DNA from: SKVR01 sp046291875
Lineage (GTDB): Bacteria > Bacteroidota > Bacteroidia > Bacteroidales > UBA7960
NCBI GenBank assembly: GCA_046291875.1
Contig: JBKBSF010000008.1
Span: forward strand, 62,001 to 126,000
Length of the DNA stretch: 64,000 nucleotides
Direction: 5' to 3'
Below the pieces are notes generated by a model. It was not told where the DNA came from. It searched no databases and was given only the letters and a program-made list of their open reading frames with translations. This document shows positions 17,435-27,044 of this stretch, in pieces (position 1 is the first letter of the stretch; every line of letters begins with the position of its first letter). The position numbers and the translations under genes were made by a program.

Positions 17435-18118
17435 TTAAAGTTTTACAGCTCTCGTCATTTCTCTTTTCCCCGGGGGGCCTGGTAGTCGTTCCACCTGGAA
17501 TCCTGCAGATTTCAATGCCCTGCGCACCGCCCCTTTGGCACAATAGGTAACCAGGACTCCCTGTGGCTGCATCCATTTTGCAATCCGGCAAAACACATCG
17601 GTGGTCCACATTTCGGGTTGTGTATCCGGCCCAAATGCATCAAAATAAACAAGATTATAGATATTGTCGGCCAGACTTGCCTCCTGTACTGTTGTTTTGA
17701 AGCGTTTCAGAAAAAAAACATCGCCCACGCACTGGTATGGATCCTCCGTTGCCCCGTGGATAGCTTGAAAGGCTTCTGGTACCCAGTTTTGAGAAAACAG
17801 GCGGGGATAGTTTAATTTTTCAACGATTTCGGGATCAAGAGGAAAGGGCTCAAGAGCATGGTATAATACCTTTCTAAGACCCTCCACACTCTCAATGCAA
17901 GTGAGCAAGGCGTTGAGGCCTGTTCCCAAACCCACCTCAAGAATATGAAGGGGATCATTCAGGTGCATTACACTGTGCAAGCCAGCCCTGATAAAGACAT
18001 GCTGAGATTCCTGCAATGCCCCATTGCGCGAATGATATTGCTCATCTGCACCCATCAGCCGAAGGGTATGCGACCCATCGGAAGTTTCCATGAATTCAAC
18101 ATCAAAAGGTTTATGCAT
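17435..18118 (-). CDS. mnmD: tRNA 5-methylaminomethyl-2-thiouridine34 methyltransferase domain protein (MnmD)
   Basis: The 227-residue protein corresponds to the methyltransferase half of MnmC (DUF752): ETSDGSHTL at the N-terminus, ESQHVFIRAGL, the SAM-binding ILEVGLGTGLNAL (about residues 59-71), YHALEPFPL, VYFDAFGPDTQPEMW (about 157) and TYCAKGAVRRALKSAGF. It methylates nm5(s2)U34 to mnm5(s2)U34 in the wobble position of certain tRNAs. The FAD-dependent MnmC1 half is absent, as in other stand-alone MnmD proteins. It lies 22 bases after a methyltransferase gene that follows queA, another tRNA wobble enzyme. Confidence 0.93.
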   Translation of the reverse strand: MHKPFDVEFMETSDGSHTLRLMGADEQYHSRNGALQESQHVFIRAGLHSVMHLNDPLHILEVGLGTGLNALLTCIESVEGLRKVLYHALEPFPLDPEIVEKLNYPRLFSQNWVPEAFQAIHGATEDPYQCVGDVFFLKRFKTTVQEASLADNIYNLVYFDAFGPDTQPEMWTTDVFCRIAKWMQPQGVLVTYCAKGAVRRALKSAGFQVERLPGPPGKREMTRAVKL

Positions 18119-18140
18119 CAGATCTGAAGGTGTTGAGCAT

Positions 18141-18851
18141 TTATTCTCTGCGCATCAGACGGGCGATAAAGTTATCGGTATCGCCCCGGTAAAAGGCTTC
18201 ACAATCCAACCCTGCCAGCTCGGCAAAATAGGAGAGGTTTTCATAGTCAACAAACAACCAGGGAAATGGTTCTCCCTCCCAATGGCGATACCCCAGCTGA
18301 TAATTTACTTCGCCATAGTAATCGCCTGCCAGGTTGATCATGGCAGCACCCTCTTCATCTTCGTACATATAAAGCAGATCGGTCGATTCAAGGTATATGC
18401 ACCCCTGGGGTTTTAATAGCGAAGCGGCTTTTTCGAGCATCTCCTGGAGGTTTTCGAGCCTGCGGGCTATACCGGCACCATTCATCAGAAAGAGGATGGT
18501 GTCAAACTGCTCATCTTCAAGGTGGAAAAAATCAATCTTTCGTGCATCAGACACCCCCCTTTGCTGCATACACTTTACTCCTCCCTCCGACACATCAATG
18601 GCAACTACCTCCAGCCCTTTCTGCTGAAGGAAAAGGGCATGGCTTCCGGCACCGGCACCCACATCCAGTACCCGACCCCTGCAGTTCTCCAGCACCAATT
18701 GTTCCCATTCGGGCATCTGCTCAAAAGTTCGGAAAAAATAAGCTACATCGAGCTTTTCTTCATCAAAAATATCGATCTTCACCCGGATCTGTTCGTAGGT
18801 ATGCCCTGCTATGTATTCTTCAAAGGCAATTCCAAAAATATCTGTTGACAT
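18141..18851 (-). CDS. Class I SAM-dependent methyltransferase, unknown substrate
   Basis: The 236-residue protein has the Rossmann methyltransferase motif I VLDVGAGAGSHALFL (about residues 61-75), motif II AIDVSEGGVKCM and motif IV DTILFLMNGAG. It is a small-molecule or macromolecule methylase; the substrate is unknown. Its position between queA (30 bases upstream) and mnmD (22 bases downstream) suggests a role in tRNA modification, but the fold is too general to prove this. No RNA-binding domain is attached. Confidence 0.85.
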   Translation of the reverse strand: MSTDIFGIAFEEYIAGHTYEQIRVKIDIFDEEKLDVAYFFRTFEQMPEWEQLVLENCRGRVLDVGAGAGSHALFLQQKGLEVVAIDVSEGGVKCMQQRGVSDARKIDFFHLEDEQFDTILFLMNGAGIARRLENLQEMLEKAASLLKPQGCIYLESTDLLYMYEDEEGAAMINLAGDYYGEVNYQLGYRHWEGEPFPWLFVDYENLSYFAELAGLDCEAFYRGDTDNFIARLMRRE

Positions 18852-18881
18852 GGTGCAAGGATTTGTGGTTTGGGGATGGGC

Positions 18882-20147
18882 TCAGGGGATATCCTGTGGC
18901 CGAAACAGCAAACAACTGTCGCCATAACTCAGGAAGCGAAAATGGTTGTTCAGCGCAAAATCGTATACTTTTCGCCAGTCGCTGCCAATAAAGGCAGCCA
19001 CCAGCAGCAGTAAGGTACTGCCAGGTTGGTGAAAATTGGTTACCAGCACATGGGCCATTTTAACCTTGTAGCCCGGTACAATGATCAGGGAGGTTTCGCC
19101 ATGCAATACGTCCATGTTATGCTTGTCAAGCAGCTTCACCAGGGCCTCCAGGGCCTCTCTGGCATCGGGCAACTGATCTTTGTACTGGTAGGGCTCCCAC
19201 TGATCGATGGCAAACCCATGCTGCGGCAATTCATACCCACGTAGTATCTTAACCCCCAGCCAGTATAAGCTTTCGAGAGTTCGCAGCGAAGTGGTTCCAA
19301 CACTGATGATCTGATTGTTGCAATGGCGAATGAGCTGCTTAAGGGTAGTACGATCCACTACAATCTGTTCGTTGTGCATCTGGTGTTCATCCATGGTAGA
19401 TGCCGAAACGGGCTTAAAGGTACCAGCGCCCACATGCAATGTTACATACGCTGTTTCGATTTGCTGCTGAGCCAGGTTGTGCAACACCTCATCGGAGAAG
19501 TGCAATCCGGCTGTTGGAGCCGCCACCGATCCGGAGTGGCGGGCATATACCGTCTGGTACCGGGTCTTATCCTCTTCTTCTGCCTTGCGGTTCAGATAGG
19601 GTGGTAAGGGTGTTTTGCCTGCCATTTCCAATATTTCGGCAAAAGACAGTTCAGGATTATTCCATTGAAAATGTACCACATACCCTTCCTGGCGGGCTTC
19701 TCCCCTGGTGGCCTGCAGAACAGCACCTTGCAAAGTTTGCATCTCCAGGGTACCCTCCTTCCATTTTTTTGCATTGCCTACAAGGCAAAACCAGGAGGAG
19801 TGTTGTTTTTGCTGAAACGCCAGCTGAATGTCCTTTTGCTCACCCGCAGGTTCAAGGCAAAACACTTCAATAAGTGCTCCGGTAGGTTTACGGAACAACA
19901 GGCGAGCCTGCACCACACGGGTATTGTTAAACACCATGAGGCCGCCAGGGGGAAGAAAAGAAGATATATCTGAAAAAACAGCCTTGTCAATGGTTCCCTG
20001 CCTGTATACCAGCATCGAAGAGGCATCGCGCTTCTCCAGAGGATAAGTTGCAATGCGCTCCTGGGGAAGCTCATAAGTATAGTCCTGAATGGAGATTTTC
20101 TTAACGTCTGTCACAGCATTACTCAGTTCATCGTATTTGTCTCTCAT
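18882..20147 (-). CDS. queA: S-adenosylmethionine:tRNA ribosyltransferase-isomerase
   Basis: QueA transfers the ribosyl part of SAM to preQ1-modified G34 of tRNA, giving epoxyqueuosine. Hallmarks are YELPQERIATYPLEKRDAS at the N-terminus, NNTRVVQARLLFRK, SGSVAAPTAGLHFSDEVL, YVTLHVGAGTFKPV and VTNFHQPGSTLLLLVAAF. The 421-residue length is longer than the 350-residue E. coli form and is usual for this phylum. The ATG at 20147 is supported by its overlap with the preceding stop (TGATG), which indicates coupling to the acyl-CoA ligase gene. The frame is open 45 bases further upstream. Confidence 0.96.
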   Translation of the reverse strand: MRDKYDELSNAVTDVKKISIQDYTYELPQERIATYPLEKRDASSMLVYRQGTIDKAVFSDISSFLPPGGLMVFNNTRVVQARLLFRKPTGALIEVFCLEPAGEQKDIQLAFQQKQHSSWFCLVGNAKKWKEGTLEMQTLQGAVLQATRGEARQEGYVVHFQWNNPELSFAEILEMAGKTPLPPYLNRKAEEEDKTRYQTVYARHSGSVAAPTAGLHFSDEVLHNLAQQQIETAYVTLHVGAGTFKPVSASTMDEHQMHNEQIVVDRTTLKQLIRHCNNQIISVGTTSLRTLESLYWLGVKILRGYELPQHGFAIDQWEPYQYKDQLPDAREALEALVKLLDKHNMDVLHGETSLIIVPGYKVKMAHVLVTNFHQPGSTLLLLVAAFIGSDWRKVYDFALNNHFRFLSYGDSCLLFRPQDIP

Positions 20148-22102
20148 CAGGAAAACATCCGCAATATGGCCTCCATATTTCTGGCGTTGCAAATGTCTTT
20201 GGCATCGGGTGTATAAAGAAACTCCAGGGTCTCTTTATGAGCTTCCGTAATAATGGGCCTCACCATCTTCATGGTGCTGTTGATCATCCTGTTTTGCTCT
20301 GAAAAGCCCTCCTGCAGCACGGCAACACTTGAAGGCAGCCAGCGCGGGGGAAACAGATTGTCGTATTCGCCACCAGGCATAAACTGGTTGATCTCTCCCT
20401 GCAACTTGACCAGTATACTGTGCTGGCCATCTTCATTGAGCGGGTTAAAATGGTTTTTCTCGGCCCAGGCCTTCAGTTTTGCCTTATTGGGAACCAGCAG
20501 TGCTGTGGTATAGGGGTTTTGGTTATTGTAAAGCATGATCTGCTCAATGAGATCTGATTTTTCAACCATGGCCTCCTCAATTCCTTCGGGGCTGTATTTT
20601 TCTCCATCGCTGGAGATCAGAAGGCTCTTGCTGCGGCCCAGCACATACAGATAGCCATCCTTATCCAGGTAACCCAGATCTCCGGTGTGCAACCATCCAT
20701 TGCGGATGGTTTCGGCAGTAGCACCAGGGTTATTCCAGTAACCGGCCATTACATTATCTCCTTTCACTACAATCTCGCCTTGCTTGCCCACCGGAAGTTC
20801 ATTCCCCTCCTCGTCGCAGATCTTGAGGTCAAGAAAAGGCACTATTTTACCCGACGAACCCAGCTTATGGTGATCGGGGGTGTTGGAAGAGATTACCGGT
20901 GAAGCTTCCGTAAGGCCATACCCCTGAAACATGGGCATGCCGATGGCATAGAAGAATCGCTGCAGTTCAATATCCAGCAAGGCCCCTCCACCCACAAAGA
21001 ACTTAAGGCGACCTCCGAAATTTTCCTGGATTTTACTAAAGAGGATTTTGTTGAACAAAGCATTCAGAGGCTTAAGGATAATACGCCAACCAGTCCCCTT
21101 ATTGTATCCTTCACGATTATAAGCATAGGCTACTTTCAGCCCTGTGTCAAAAAGCCATGCAGCCACCTTTCCTTTATCTTTTACCCCTTTTTCTATGTTG
21201 TTGCGGAAGTTTTTGGCCAAAGCAGGCACACTGAGCATAAAGAAGGGTCTTACCTCTTTGATACAAATGGGGATGTTGCGGAGTGTTTCGTTGAGGGTTT
21301 TGCCTAATTTAAGGGAAGCCAGGCTGGCACCATTGAGCATTAGGGTATAAATCCCTACGGTGTGAGCAAAGGAGTGATCCCAGGGCAAAATATGCAACGA
21401 AGTATAATATTCGGGCACTTCAAATAAAGCCGAGCCTTGTCTTACATTGCACAGGTAGTTTTTATGGCTCAGGATGATCCCCTTTGGGTCGGCAGTAGTG
21501 CCAGAGGTATAGCAGATATTGGCGAAATCATCGGGTTGGAGGCTTTCACCTGCTTCCTTAACGATATTGGGGTTTTCTTTGAGCAGCAAATCACCTTGCT
21601 GGAGGATTTCCTCAACTCCCAATACCTTCAGATCGGGTCTGTCTACCTCTACCCAGGCGGGCGCATGGGTGCCGTTGTTGTAATCCTTTCCATCCAACAA
21701 AACAATCAATTGCAGCTCAGGCAACTGACTTGCCAGTCGGAAGGCTTTCAGCTGATGATTGCCCGAGATCACCAGGGCTTTGCAACCTGAGTGCTTTAGG
21801 CGAAAGAGCAGGTCAAGATCTTCTTCAATTTTTACAGAAAGCGGAACCGAAACTCCTCCGCAATACAAAACCGCCAGCTCAGAAATAACCCAGTCGTTGC
21901 GACCTTCAGAGATCAATGCAACCCGGTCGCCTTTTTGCAAGCCCAGCTGCATAAGTCCTGCGGCATATCGGTAAACCCTTTCGCGGGTTTGAAGATAGGT
22001 TAAGCCTTTGTACTGGTTCTCCTTTTTCTCCCACAAAAGGATATTCTCACCAAATTGTGCAGTACTGCTTTCAAACAAATGAGGTAAACTACTGAATATC
22101 AT
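20147..22102 (-). CDS. AMP-dependent acyl-CoA synthetase (long-chain fatty-acid CoA ligase type)
   Basis: The 651-residue protein is an ANL-superfamily adenylating enzyme. The P-loop-like YTSGTTADPKGIILSHKN lies at about residue 200. QGYGLTEASPV and GWLHTGDLGYLDKDGYLYV (motif with the adenylate-binding Asp) follow. The region between them (PFFMLSVPALAKNF) is as in bacterial FadD15/AAS-like ligases. It activates a fatty acid with ATP and joins it to CoA, at the membrane face. It is followed directly by queA through a one-base overlap. Chain-length preference is unknown. Confidence 0.92.
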   Translation of the reverse strand: MIFSSLPHLFESSTAQFGENILLWEKKENQYKGLTYLQTRERVYRYAAGLMQLGLQKGDRVALISEGRNDWVISELAVLYCGGVSVPLSVKIEEDLDLLFRLKHSGCKALVISGNHQLKAFRLASQLPELQLIVLLDGKDYNNGTHAPAWVEVDRPDLKVLGVEEILQQGDLLLKENPNIVKEAGESLQPDDFANICYTSGTTADPKGIILSHKNYLCNVRQGSALFEVPEYYTSLHILPWDHSFAHTVGIYTLMLNGASLASLKLGKTLNETLRNIPICIKEVRPFFMLSVPALAKNFRNNIEKGVKDKGKVAAWLFDTGLKVAYAYNREGYNKGTGWRIILKPLNALFNKILFSKIQENFGGRLKFFVGGGALLDIELQRFFYAIGMPMFQGYGLTEASPVISSNTPDHHKLGSSGKIVPFLDLKICDEEGNELPVGKQGEIVVKGDNVMAGYWNNPGATAETIRNGWLHTGDLGYLDKDGYLYVLGRSKSLLISSDGEKYSPEGIEEAMVEKSDLIEQIMLYNNQNPYTTALLVPNKAKLKAWAEKNHFNPLNEDGQHSILVKLQGEINQFMPGGEYDNLFPPRWLPSSVAVLQEGFSEQNRMINSTMKMVRPIITEAHKETLEFLYTPDAKDICNARNMEAILRMFS

Positions 22103-22154
22103 AGCATATAGATTGATTTGTCCATCTAAAGGGGTGCCAAATTACAAAAAATAA

Positions 22155-23039
22155 TCATCCCTGCGACGGTTTGTCAAAACCACTTCGCAGATGCAGATCC
22201 CTCTGAGGATAAGGAATTTCGATATCATGCTCTTTAAATTTGCGATGAATGGCAAAATAAAGCTGACTTTTCAAAACTCCTGGTTTTTGAATATAGCGTG
22301 TGGTCCATACCCTGAGCAGGAAATTCAGACTGCTGTCGGCAAACTCATCAAACAAAACATCCGGAGGGGGCGACTGCAAAACACCATCGTTCTCTTTGGC
22401 AACCTCGAGCAATAGTTTTTTCACCACTGCAGGGTCTTCTTTGTAGTGCACTCCTATGGGGAAATTAAATCTTACACGGCGGTCGTTGTAGCTCCAGTTG
22501 ATTACTGTCGAAGTAATCAGATTAGAATTGGGCACAATGATAGCAATATTGTCGTTGGTAAGAACGGTGGTGGCTCTTGCGGAAATGTTTACCACATCGC
22601 CATTGATGGTATCGCCTGCAGAGTTGGTCGTTTCGATCCTGTCGCCCACTTTTATGGGTCTTTCAAGGAGGATGACGATACCACTGACAAAATTATTGGT
22701 AATGTTTTGCAAACCAAAACCAATACCTACGCCCAGTGCACCTGCCAATACCGTGAGAAAACTCAGGTCGATACCAGCACTTTGAATGATGACCATTAAA
22801 CCGATTACCACAATGATATAGCGTGCAATGGTACTGATGGCCTGCCGTACACCCACATCTACATTGTACCGCACCAGTACACGATTTTGCAAAAGCCTTT
22901 TTAATATACCCGACAACCAGAAAAGCAGAAATACAGAAACCACAATATAAAGGATCAAACCCAGGCTTACGTGGGTATTTCCAAGATTGAAAAGCGGATC
23001 GCGCAAAAAATGCAAAACGTTATTGAAAATCTCTTTCAT
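22155..23039 (-). CDS. Small-conductance mechanosensitive channel, MscS family
   Basis: The 294-residue protein has three membrane helices. TM3 carries the Gly/Ala-rich pore pattern (AGALGVGIGFGLQNI, about residues 95-109), followed by the beta domain (VGDRIET, TVLTNDNIAIIVPNSNLI) and the alpha-beta C-terminal cage. The channel opens under membrane tension to release solutes in hypo-osmotic shock, in the cytoplasmic membrane. It lies between an SLC13-type transporter (31 bases upstream) and the acyl-CoA ligase (52 bases downstream) on the same strand. Confidence 0.94.
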   Translation of the reverse strand: MKEIFNNVLHFLRDPLFNLGNTHVSLGLILYIVVSVFLLFWLSGILKRLLQNRVLVRYNVDVGVRQAISTIARYIIVVIGLMVIIQSAGIDLSFLTVLAGALGVGIGFGLQNITNNFVSGIVILLERPIKVGDRIETTNSAGDTINGDVVNISARATTVLTNDNIAIIVPNSNLITSTVINWSYNDRRVRFNFPIGVHYKEDPAVVKKLLLEVAKENDGVLQSPPPDVLFDEFADSSLNFLLRVWTTRYIQKPGVLKSQLYFAIHRKFKEHDIEIPYPQRDLHLRSGFDKPSQG

Positions 23040-23070
23040 GGTTCAGATGATTGGCTTCAGGTGATTTGTG

Positions 23071-24867
23071 TTAAAATGGGAAAAACACCGGTATCATAAA
23101 GGTTGCAATGAGCCAGAATATCAGGTTCAGCGGAGTTCCCACGCGCACAAAGTCTGCAAAACGGTAATTTCCGGCACCGTAGATCATGGTATTGGTTTGG
23201 TAGCCAATGGGGGTCATGAAGCTTGAGGAAGCAGCAAAAGTGATGGCCATCAGGAAGGGCCGGGCATCCACTTCCATGGCAATGGCCGCAGCAATGGCAA
23301 TGGGAGCAAGCAATACCGCACTGGCATTGTTGCTCATGGTCTCGGTCATCAAAGAGGTTATAAGGTAAAGAACGGATACAATGGCAATGGGCCCCCATGC
23401 TCCTACCCCCTGTATAAGGAAATCAGAGATCAACCTGGCGGCACCACTTTTGTCCAGGGCTACACCCAGGCTCATAGCTCCTGCCAGCAGAAAGATAACT
23501 TTCCAGTCGATAGCTTTGTAAGCCTCCTCCATGGACAGGCAGCCCGTAAGGATCAGGAATACACATCCGGCGAGTGCTGCCACCATAATGGGAAGTATAT
23601 TGAGAGATGCCAGGGCGATAATGGTGACAATGGCTCCCACCACAAGCAACATTTTTTCTTTTTTGAACTCGGGAAAACCTACTTCCGAAACAATCAGGAA
23701 AGTGTTTCGCCCATGCAGCTGTAGTTGCCTGAGAAAGTCGAGCTTATCGCGCGATGCCTCTATAAGCAAAGTATCGCCCGACCGCAAAACAGTATTGGCA
23801 ACTTTGTCGCGCATGATCTCACCACGATGACGGATGGCCAGAACCGTTGCTCCATATTTTTGCCTGAAAGAGATTTCTTTTACTGTTTTTCCTTCAAACT
23901 GGCTATTGGTAGCAATTACTGCTTCCACCAGCACAACCTCTTCGGAGGTGATATCAGAATCGGCAAATTTCATATCCGATTTCAGGGCAATCCCTTCGCG
24001 TTCCTTGAGTGTTTTGATTTTTTCCAGGTTGCACCTTACTTTGAGGATATCGCCTTTTTGCAGTACCATTTGGTCGCTGGGCATGAAATATCGGTTCTTG
24101 TCTCTTGATATCTCCAGGATATCAATATCAAGAAGCTTCTTCAACGGGCTGTTGCGGATACTTTTCCCCACCGAAGGAGCATTCTCCAGCAGGATAATCT
24201 CAGTGAGGTAATCTCCCATCCCAAACTTCTTTACCAGGTCGTTGCCATTTTCACGTTTGGGGATCAAATGGATCCCGACCAACATCATGTACAACATGCC
24301 GGTACCAAAAAAGATTAAACCCAGCTTAGACATCTCAAACATGGAAAAGGGTTCCAGCCCATTCTCGGCAGCAATACCACTTACCAAAATATTGGTGCTT
24401 GTACCAATGAGTGTACAAACCCCTCCAAACATGGAAGCATACGACAACGGAATGAGCATTTTACCCAGGCTATGCCCCGATTTGGCTGCTGCCCCGGCAA
24501 GTATGGGGATGAAGATTGCCACCACAGGAGTATTGTTGATAAAAGCTGAGATGGTACCCACTACCAGCATGGTTGCCACAATGGCAAACCAGAAATTGTA
24601 TTGAAACAGTTGCGCCATTTGGTTTCCCAGCCCCACCACAGCGCCCGACTTAAACAAGGCAGCACTGAGTATAAACATTGACGCAACGGTAATGGTTGCA
24701 GAGTTGCTGAAACCGGAAACCCCTTCTACCGGAGTAATGACTCCTGTAATGATAAGGGTAACCATAATGATCAAAGCCACTACATCGACCGAGAGCAGTT
24801 CGGTGGCAAAAAGAATTACAGCCAGAACCAGTACAATAAGTACAATGATTACCTCCAGAGATAGCAT
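23071..24867 (-). CDS. SLC13/DASS-family permease with two TrkA-C domains
   Basis: The 598-residue polytopic protein has the inverted-repeat layout of the DASS/ArsB-like superfamily. The first half ends with helix-turn motifs NNTPVVAIFIPIL and CTLIGTSTNILVSG, the second with SNNASAVLLAPIA and TPIGYQTNTMIYG. Between them, about residues 205-375, are two TrkA-C (RCK-C) domains (LTEIILLENAPSVGKSI and VLVEAVIATNSQFEGKTV). It is expected to couple Na+ or H+ to uptake of an anion such as sulfate or a dicarboxylate. The substrate is unknown. Confidence 0.92.
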   Translation of the reverse strand: MLSLEVIIVLIVLVLAVILFATELLSVDVVALIIMVTLIITGVITPVEGVSGFSNSATITVASMFILSAALFKSGAVVGLGNQMAQLFQYNFWFAIVATMLVVGTISAFINNTPVVAIFIPILAGAAAKSGHSLGKMLIPLSYASMFGGVCTLIGTSTNILVSGIAAENGLEPFSMFEMSKLGLIFFGTGMLYMMLVGIHLIPKRENGNDLVKKFGMGDYLTEIILLENAPSVGKSIRNSPLKKLLDIDILEISRDKNRYFMPSDQMVLQKGDILKVRCNLEKIKTLKEREGIALKSDMKFADSDITSEEVVLVEAVIATNSQFEGKTVKEISFRQKYGATVLAIRHRGEIMRDKVANTVLRSGDTLLIEASRDKLDFLRQLQLHGRNTFLIVSEVGFPEFKKEKMLLVVGAIVTIIALASLNILPIMVAALAGCVFLILTGCLSMEEAYKAIDWKVIFLLAGAMSLGVALDKSGAARLISDFLIQGVGAWGPIAIVSVLYLITSLMTETMSNNASAVLLAPIAIAAAIAMEVDARPFLMAITFAASSSFMTPIGYQTNTMIYGAGNYRFADFVRVGTPLNLIFWLIATFMIPVFFPF

Positions 24868-24909
24868 ACGTTGGGAATTAAACCATGTTTAACAATACCG
24901 TATTACTGC

Positions 24910-25749
24910 TTATTTAACTGCCTTCAGACTAAGATCAAGGCTTTTTATGTGATGGGTAAGAGCGCCAACAGAAATAAAATCAACGCCAGTCATAGCCACC
25001 TGCCGTATGGTAGCTTCGGTAATGCCACCACTGGCCTCTGTTTCAAAACGGCCATCAATAGTCCTGACGGCCTGTGCAAGATTGCTGACAGAAAAATTAT
25101 CGAGCATGATACGATGAATACCCCCTGTTTGCAATGCCAGATCCAGCTCTTCCAGGTCGCGTACCTCCAGTTCTATTTTCAGATCAAGTCCTTTCTGCTG
25201 CAAATAATTGCGAGTACGCTCAATGGCCTGCACAATTCCGCCGGCAAAATCCACATGGTTGTCCTTGATCATAATCATATCGTACAGCCCCATGCGGTGA
25301 TTGTATCCTCCGCCGGCCACTACCGCCATCTTCTCCGGCAATCGAAAGTTGGGGGTGGTTTTTCGGGTGTCCAGAATACGGGCACCAGTGCCCTCTACCA
25401 GCGAAACATAATATGCAGTACGGGTGGCTATACCACTCATTCGTTGCATGAAATTCAAAGCCAGCCGCTCTGCCTTCAACAAGGACTGAACGCGCCCCGA
25501 TACCTCAAAGGCCACATTGCCGGGCTGTATCCTGCTGCCATCAGCCATGTGCGCAACAAACTCCACCTGTGGGTCCACCACTTCAAATACTGCCCTGGCA
25601 ACTTCCATACCTGCAAGTACTCCGGGCTCTTTTACCAGCAACTGTGCTTTACCCCGGGCAAAATCAGGAATACAGGCAAGGGATGTGTGATCGCCTTCCC
25701 CCAGATCTTCCTGCAATGCACGTTTAATAATTTCTCTTATCTGCTCCAT
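24910..25749 (-). CDS. nadC: Nicotinate-nucleotide pyrophosphorylase (carboxylating)
   Basis: NadC converts quinolinate and PRPP to nicotinate mononucleotide in de novo NAD synthesis. The 279-residue protein shows LQEDLGEGDHTS at the N-terminus, NFMQRMSGIAT, the PRPP/quinolinate site ILDTRKTTPNFR (about 133), GGGYNHRMGLYDMIMIKDNH (about 154) and EASGGITEATI near the C-terminus. The DUF4783 gene lies 88 bases upstream on the same strand, a conserved neighbourhood that continues with rlmH on the other side. No nadA or nadB lies in the window. Confidence 0.97.
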   Translation of the reverse strand: MEQIREIIKRALQEDLGEGDHTSLACIPDFARGKAQLLVKEPGVLAGMEVARAVFEVVDPQVEFVAHMADGSRIQPGNVAFEVSGRVQSLLKAERLALNFMQRMSGIATRTAYYVSLVEGTGARILDTRKTTPNFRLPEKMAVVAGGGYNHRMGLYDMIMIKDNHVDFAGGIVQAIERTRNYLQQKGLDLKIELEVRDLEELDLALQTGGIHRIMLDNFSVSNLAQAVRTIDGRFETEASGGITEATIRQVAMTGVDFISVGALTHHIKSLDLSLKAVK

Positions 25750-25837
25750 ATCCTAAAAAAAAACGACTGTAAAGATATGGAAATCTCACAATCGTTGTAA
25801 TAAGGTGCAGGGTCAATTATGCCCTGTCAAGCAAAGA

Positions 25838-26251
25838 TTACTGAACCTCAAACTGCAAAAGGTGCAGCACCATGTCATCTGAGATCTTTTTGATCAGGAA
25901 GTAGGTACGGTAGTTATTTCCGTTTCGGGTTTTCAGATTGCCAATCACATAAACAGAACCATCGCGCGATGGGCCCTGATGCTGTATGGTAAACTCTGAG
26001 GGAGCATTGCGGTTGAAGAAATTACGAAGGATCAGCTCTGCCTGATTACGACTGAAAGTTCCTTCATTGCCCGGAATTTTCAGATCTACAGTAGTACCAA
26101 AATGCTTTGCTATATCTCGTGCATTACCATTGCGGATACCGGTGGCAACCTCTTGAGAGATATTGGTAGTTTGCATCACTGACAGGCTAAAGGGGATCAG
26201 CCCGCTGAACATGAAAAAAGCAAACAAATATGTGACACCTAATTTTTTCAT
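25838..26251 (-). CDS. DUF4783 exported protein
   Basis: The 137-residue protein starts at ATG 26251 (MKKLGVTY...); a TTG nine bases earlier extends the frame. A signal peptide of about 25 residues precedes one NTF2-like domain (IRNGNARDIAKHFGTTVDLKI, NQAELILRNFFNRN, TYFLIKK), the pattern of DUF4783. These are periplasmic proteins of unknown role restricted mostly to Bacteroidota. In many of their genomes this gene sits with nadC and rlmH, as here. A role in binding a small ligand is only a guess from the fold. Confidence 0.8.
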   Translation of the reverse strand: MKKLGVTYLFAFFMFSGLIPFSLSVMQTTNISQEVATGIRNGNARDIAKHFGTTVDLKIPGNEGTFSRNQAELILRNFFNRNAPSEFTIQHQGPSRDGSVYVIGNLKTRNGNNYRTYFLIKKISDDMVLHLLQFEVQ

Positions 26252-26570
26252 ATAATACAATTTTTATCCCATTAACATTTCCCGGTTACTGACTAACCAC
26301 CCATGAATAGCAAAAGGTCTGCCAAACTCTCCAACTGCTGTGTTAAAGCCCCGGAACTTCAATCAACCCTTGGTTGAAGAGTATAAAGGTAGCGATTTCC
26401 CGGATTAAAAGCGGGTAAAAATGAACTCCTGCAACATCAGAATTGCTCTGCCAAACAAATGTATCTTTGCAAAAACAATCTGCCAGCCCTCACAAAAGCA
26501 ATTCCATATAGGGACTTTGCAGCTTTCTGTGTTCAATGGGTTGCTATTGCCTCCACCCAAAAAATGACAA
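26252..26570. other. Intergenic region between divergent DUF4783 and rlmH genes
   Basis: The 319-bp spacer has no convincing ORF. It holds TATCTTTG at 26462-26469, a -7 box facing rlmH, with a TTG 16 nt upstream (26443-26445), shorter spacing than usual. No repeat or strong hairpin was seen. Confidence 0.6.
26462..26469 (+). promoter_or_regulatory. Candidate -7 box (TATCTTTG) for rlmH
   Basis: TATCTTTG matches TAnnTTTG, 101 nt upstream of the rlmH ATG, with a possible -33 TTG at 26443-26445. The 16-nt spacing is shorter than the usual 19-21. Confidence 0.45.
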
Positions 26571-27044
26571 ATGAAGATAACCCTTGTGAGTATCGGAAAA
26601 ACGGATCAGGACTATCTTAAAGAAGGTCTATCGATCTATCAGAAAAGGCTGAAGCATTATGTAAACTTTGAGATCCGTGAGCTTGCATCACTCAAAAAAA
26701 CTTCGGGCATGCCGGTAGACACTCTCAAGCAGAAAGAAGCGGAAGTACTTCGGAAGAGCCTTGAAAAAACCGATTTTTTAGTACTGCTCGACGAAAAGGG
26801 CACCCACCTCACCTCCGAAGAATTTGCCGGTTTTCTTCAAAAAAGGATGAATGCCGGCACCCGCGAACTTAGCTTTGTGGTGGGTGGGGCCTGGGGATTT
26901 GATGCATCTTTACAGCAAAGTGCCGATTACAAGCTTTCTTTATCAAGCATGACCTTTTCTCACCAAATGGTCAGACTGTTTTTTTGCGAGCAGCTTTACC
27001 GGGCTTTTACGATTATTCGGGGAGAGTCGTACCATAACGAATAA
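26571..27044 (+). CDS. rlmH: 23S rRNA (pseudouridine-1915-N3)-methyltransferase
   Basis: RlmH is a SPOUT-class enzyme that methylates pseudouridine 1915 in helix 69 of 23S rRNA on the assembled ribosome. The 157-residue length is exact for the family. The motifs include the N-terminal MKITLVSIGKT, DFLVLLDEKGTHLTSEEFA, the knot region FVVGGAWGF (about 104-112), LSLSSMTFSHQMVRLFFCEQ and the C-terminal YHNE. Its start is divergent from DUF4783-nadC. Confidence 0.98.
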   Translation: MKITLVSIGKTDQDYLKEGLSIYQKRLKHYVNFEIRELASLKKTSGMPVDTLKQKEAEVLRKSLEKTDFLVLLDEKGTHLTSEEFAGFLQKRMNAGTRELSFVVGGAWGFDASLQQSADYKLSLSSMTFSHQMVRLFFCEQLYRAFTIIRGESYHNE

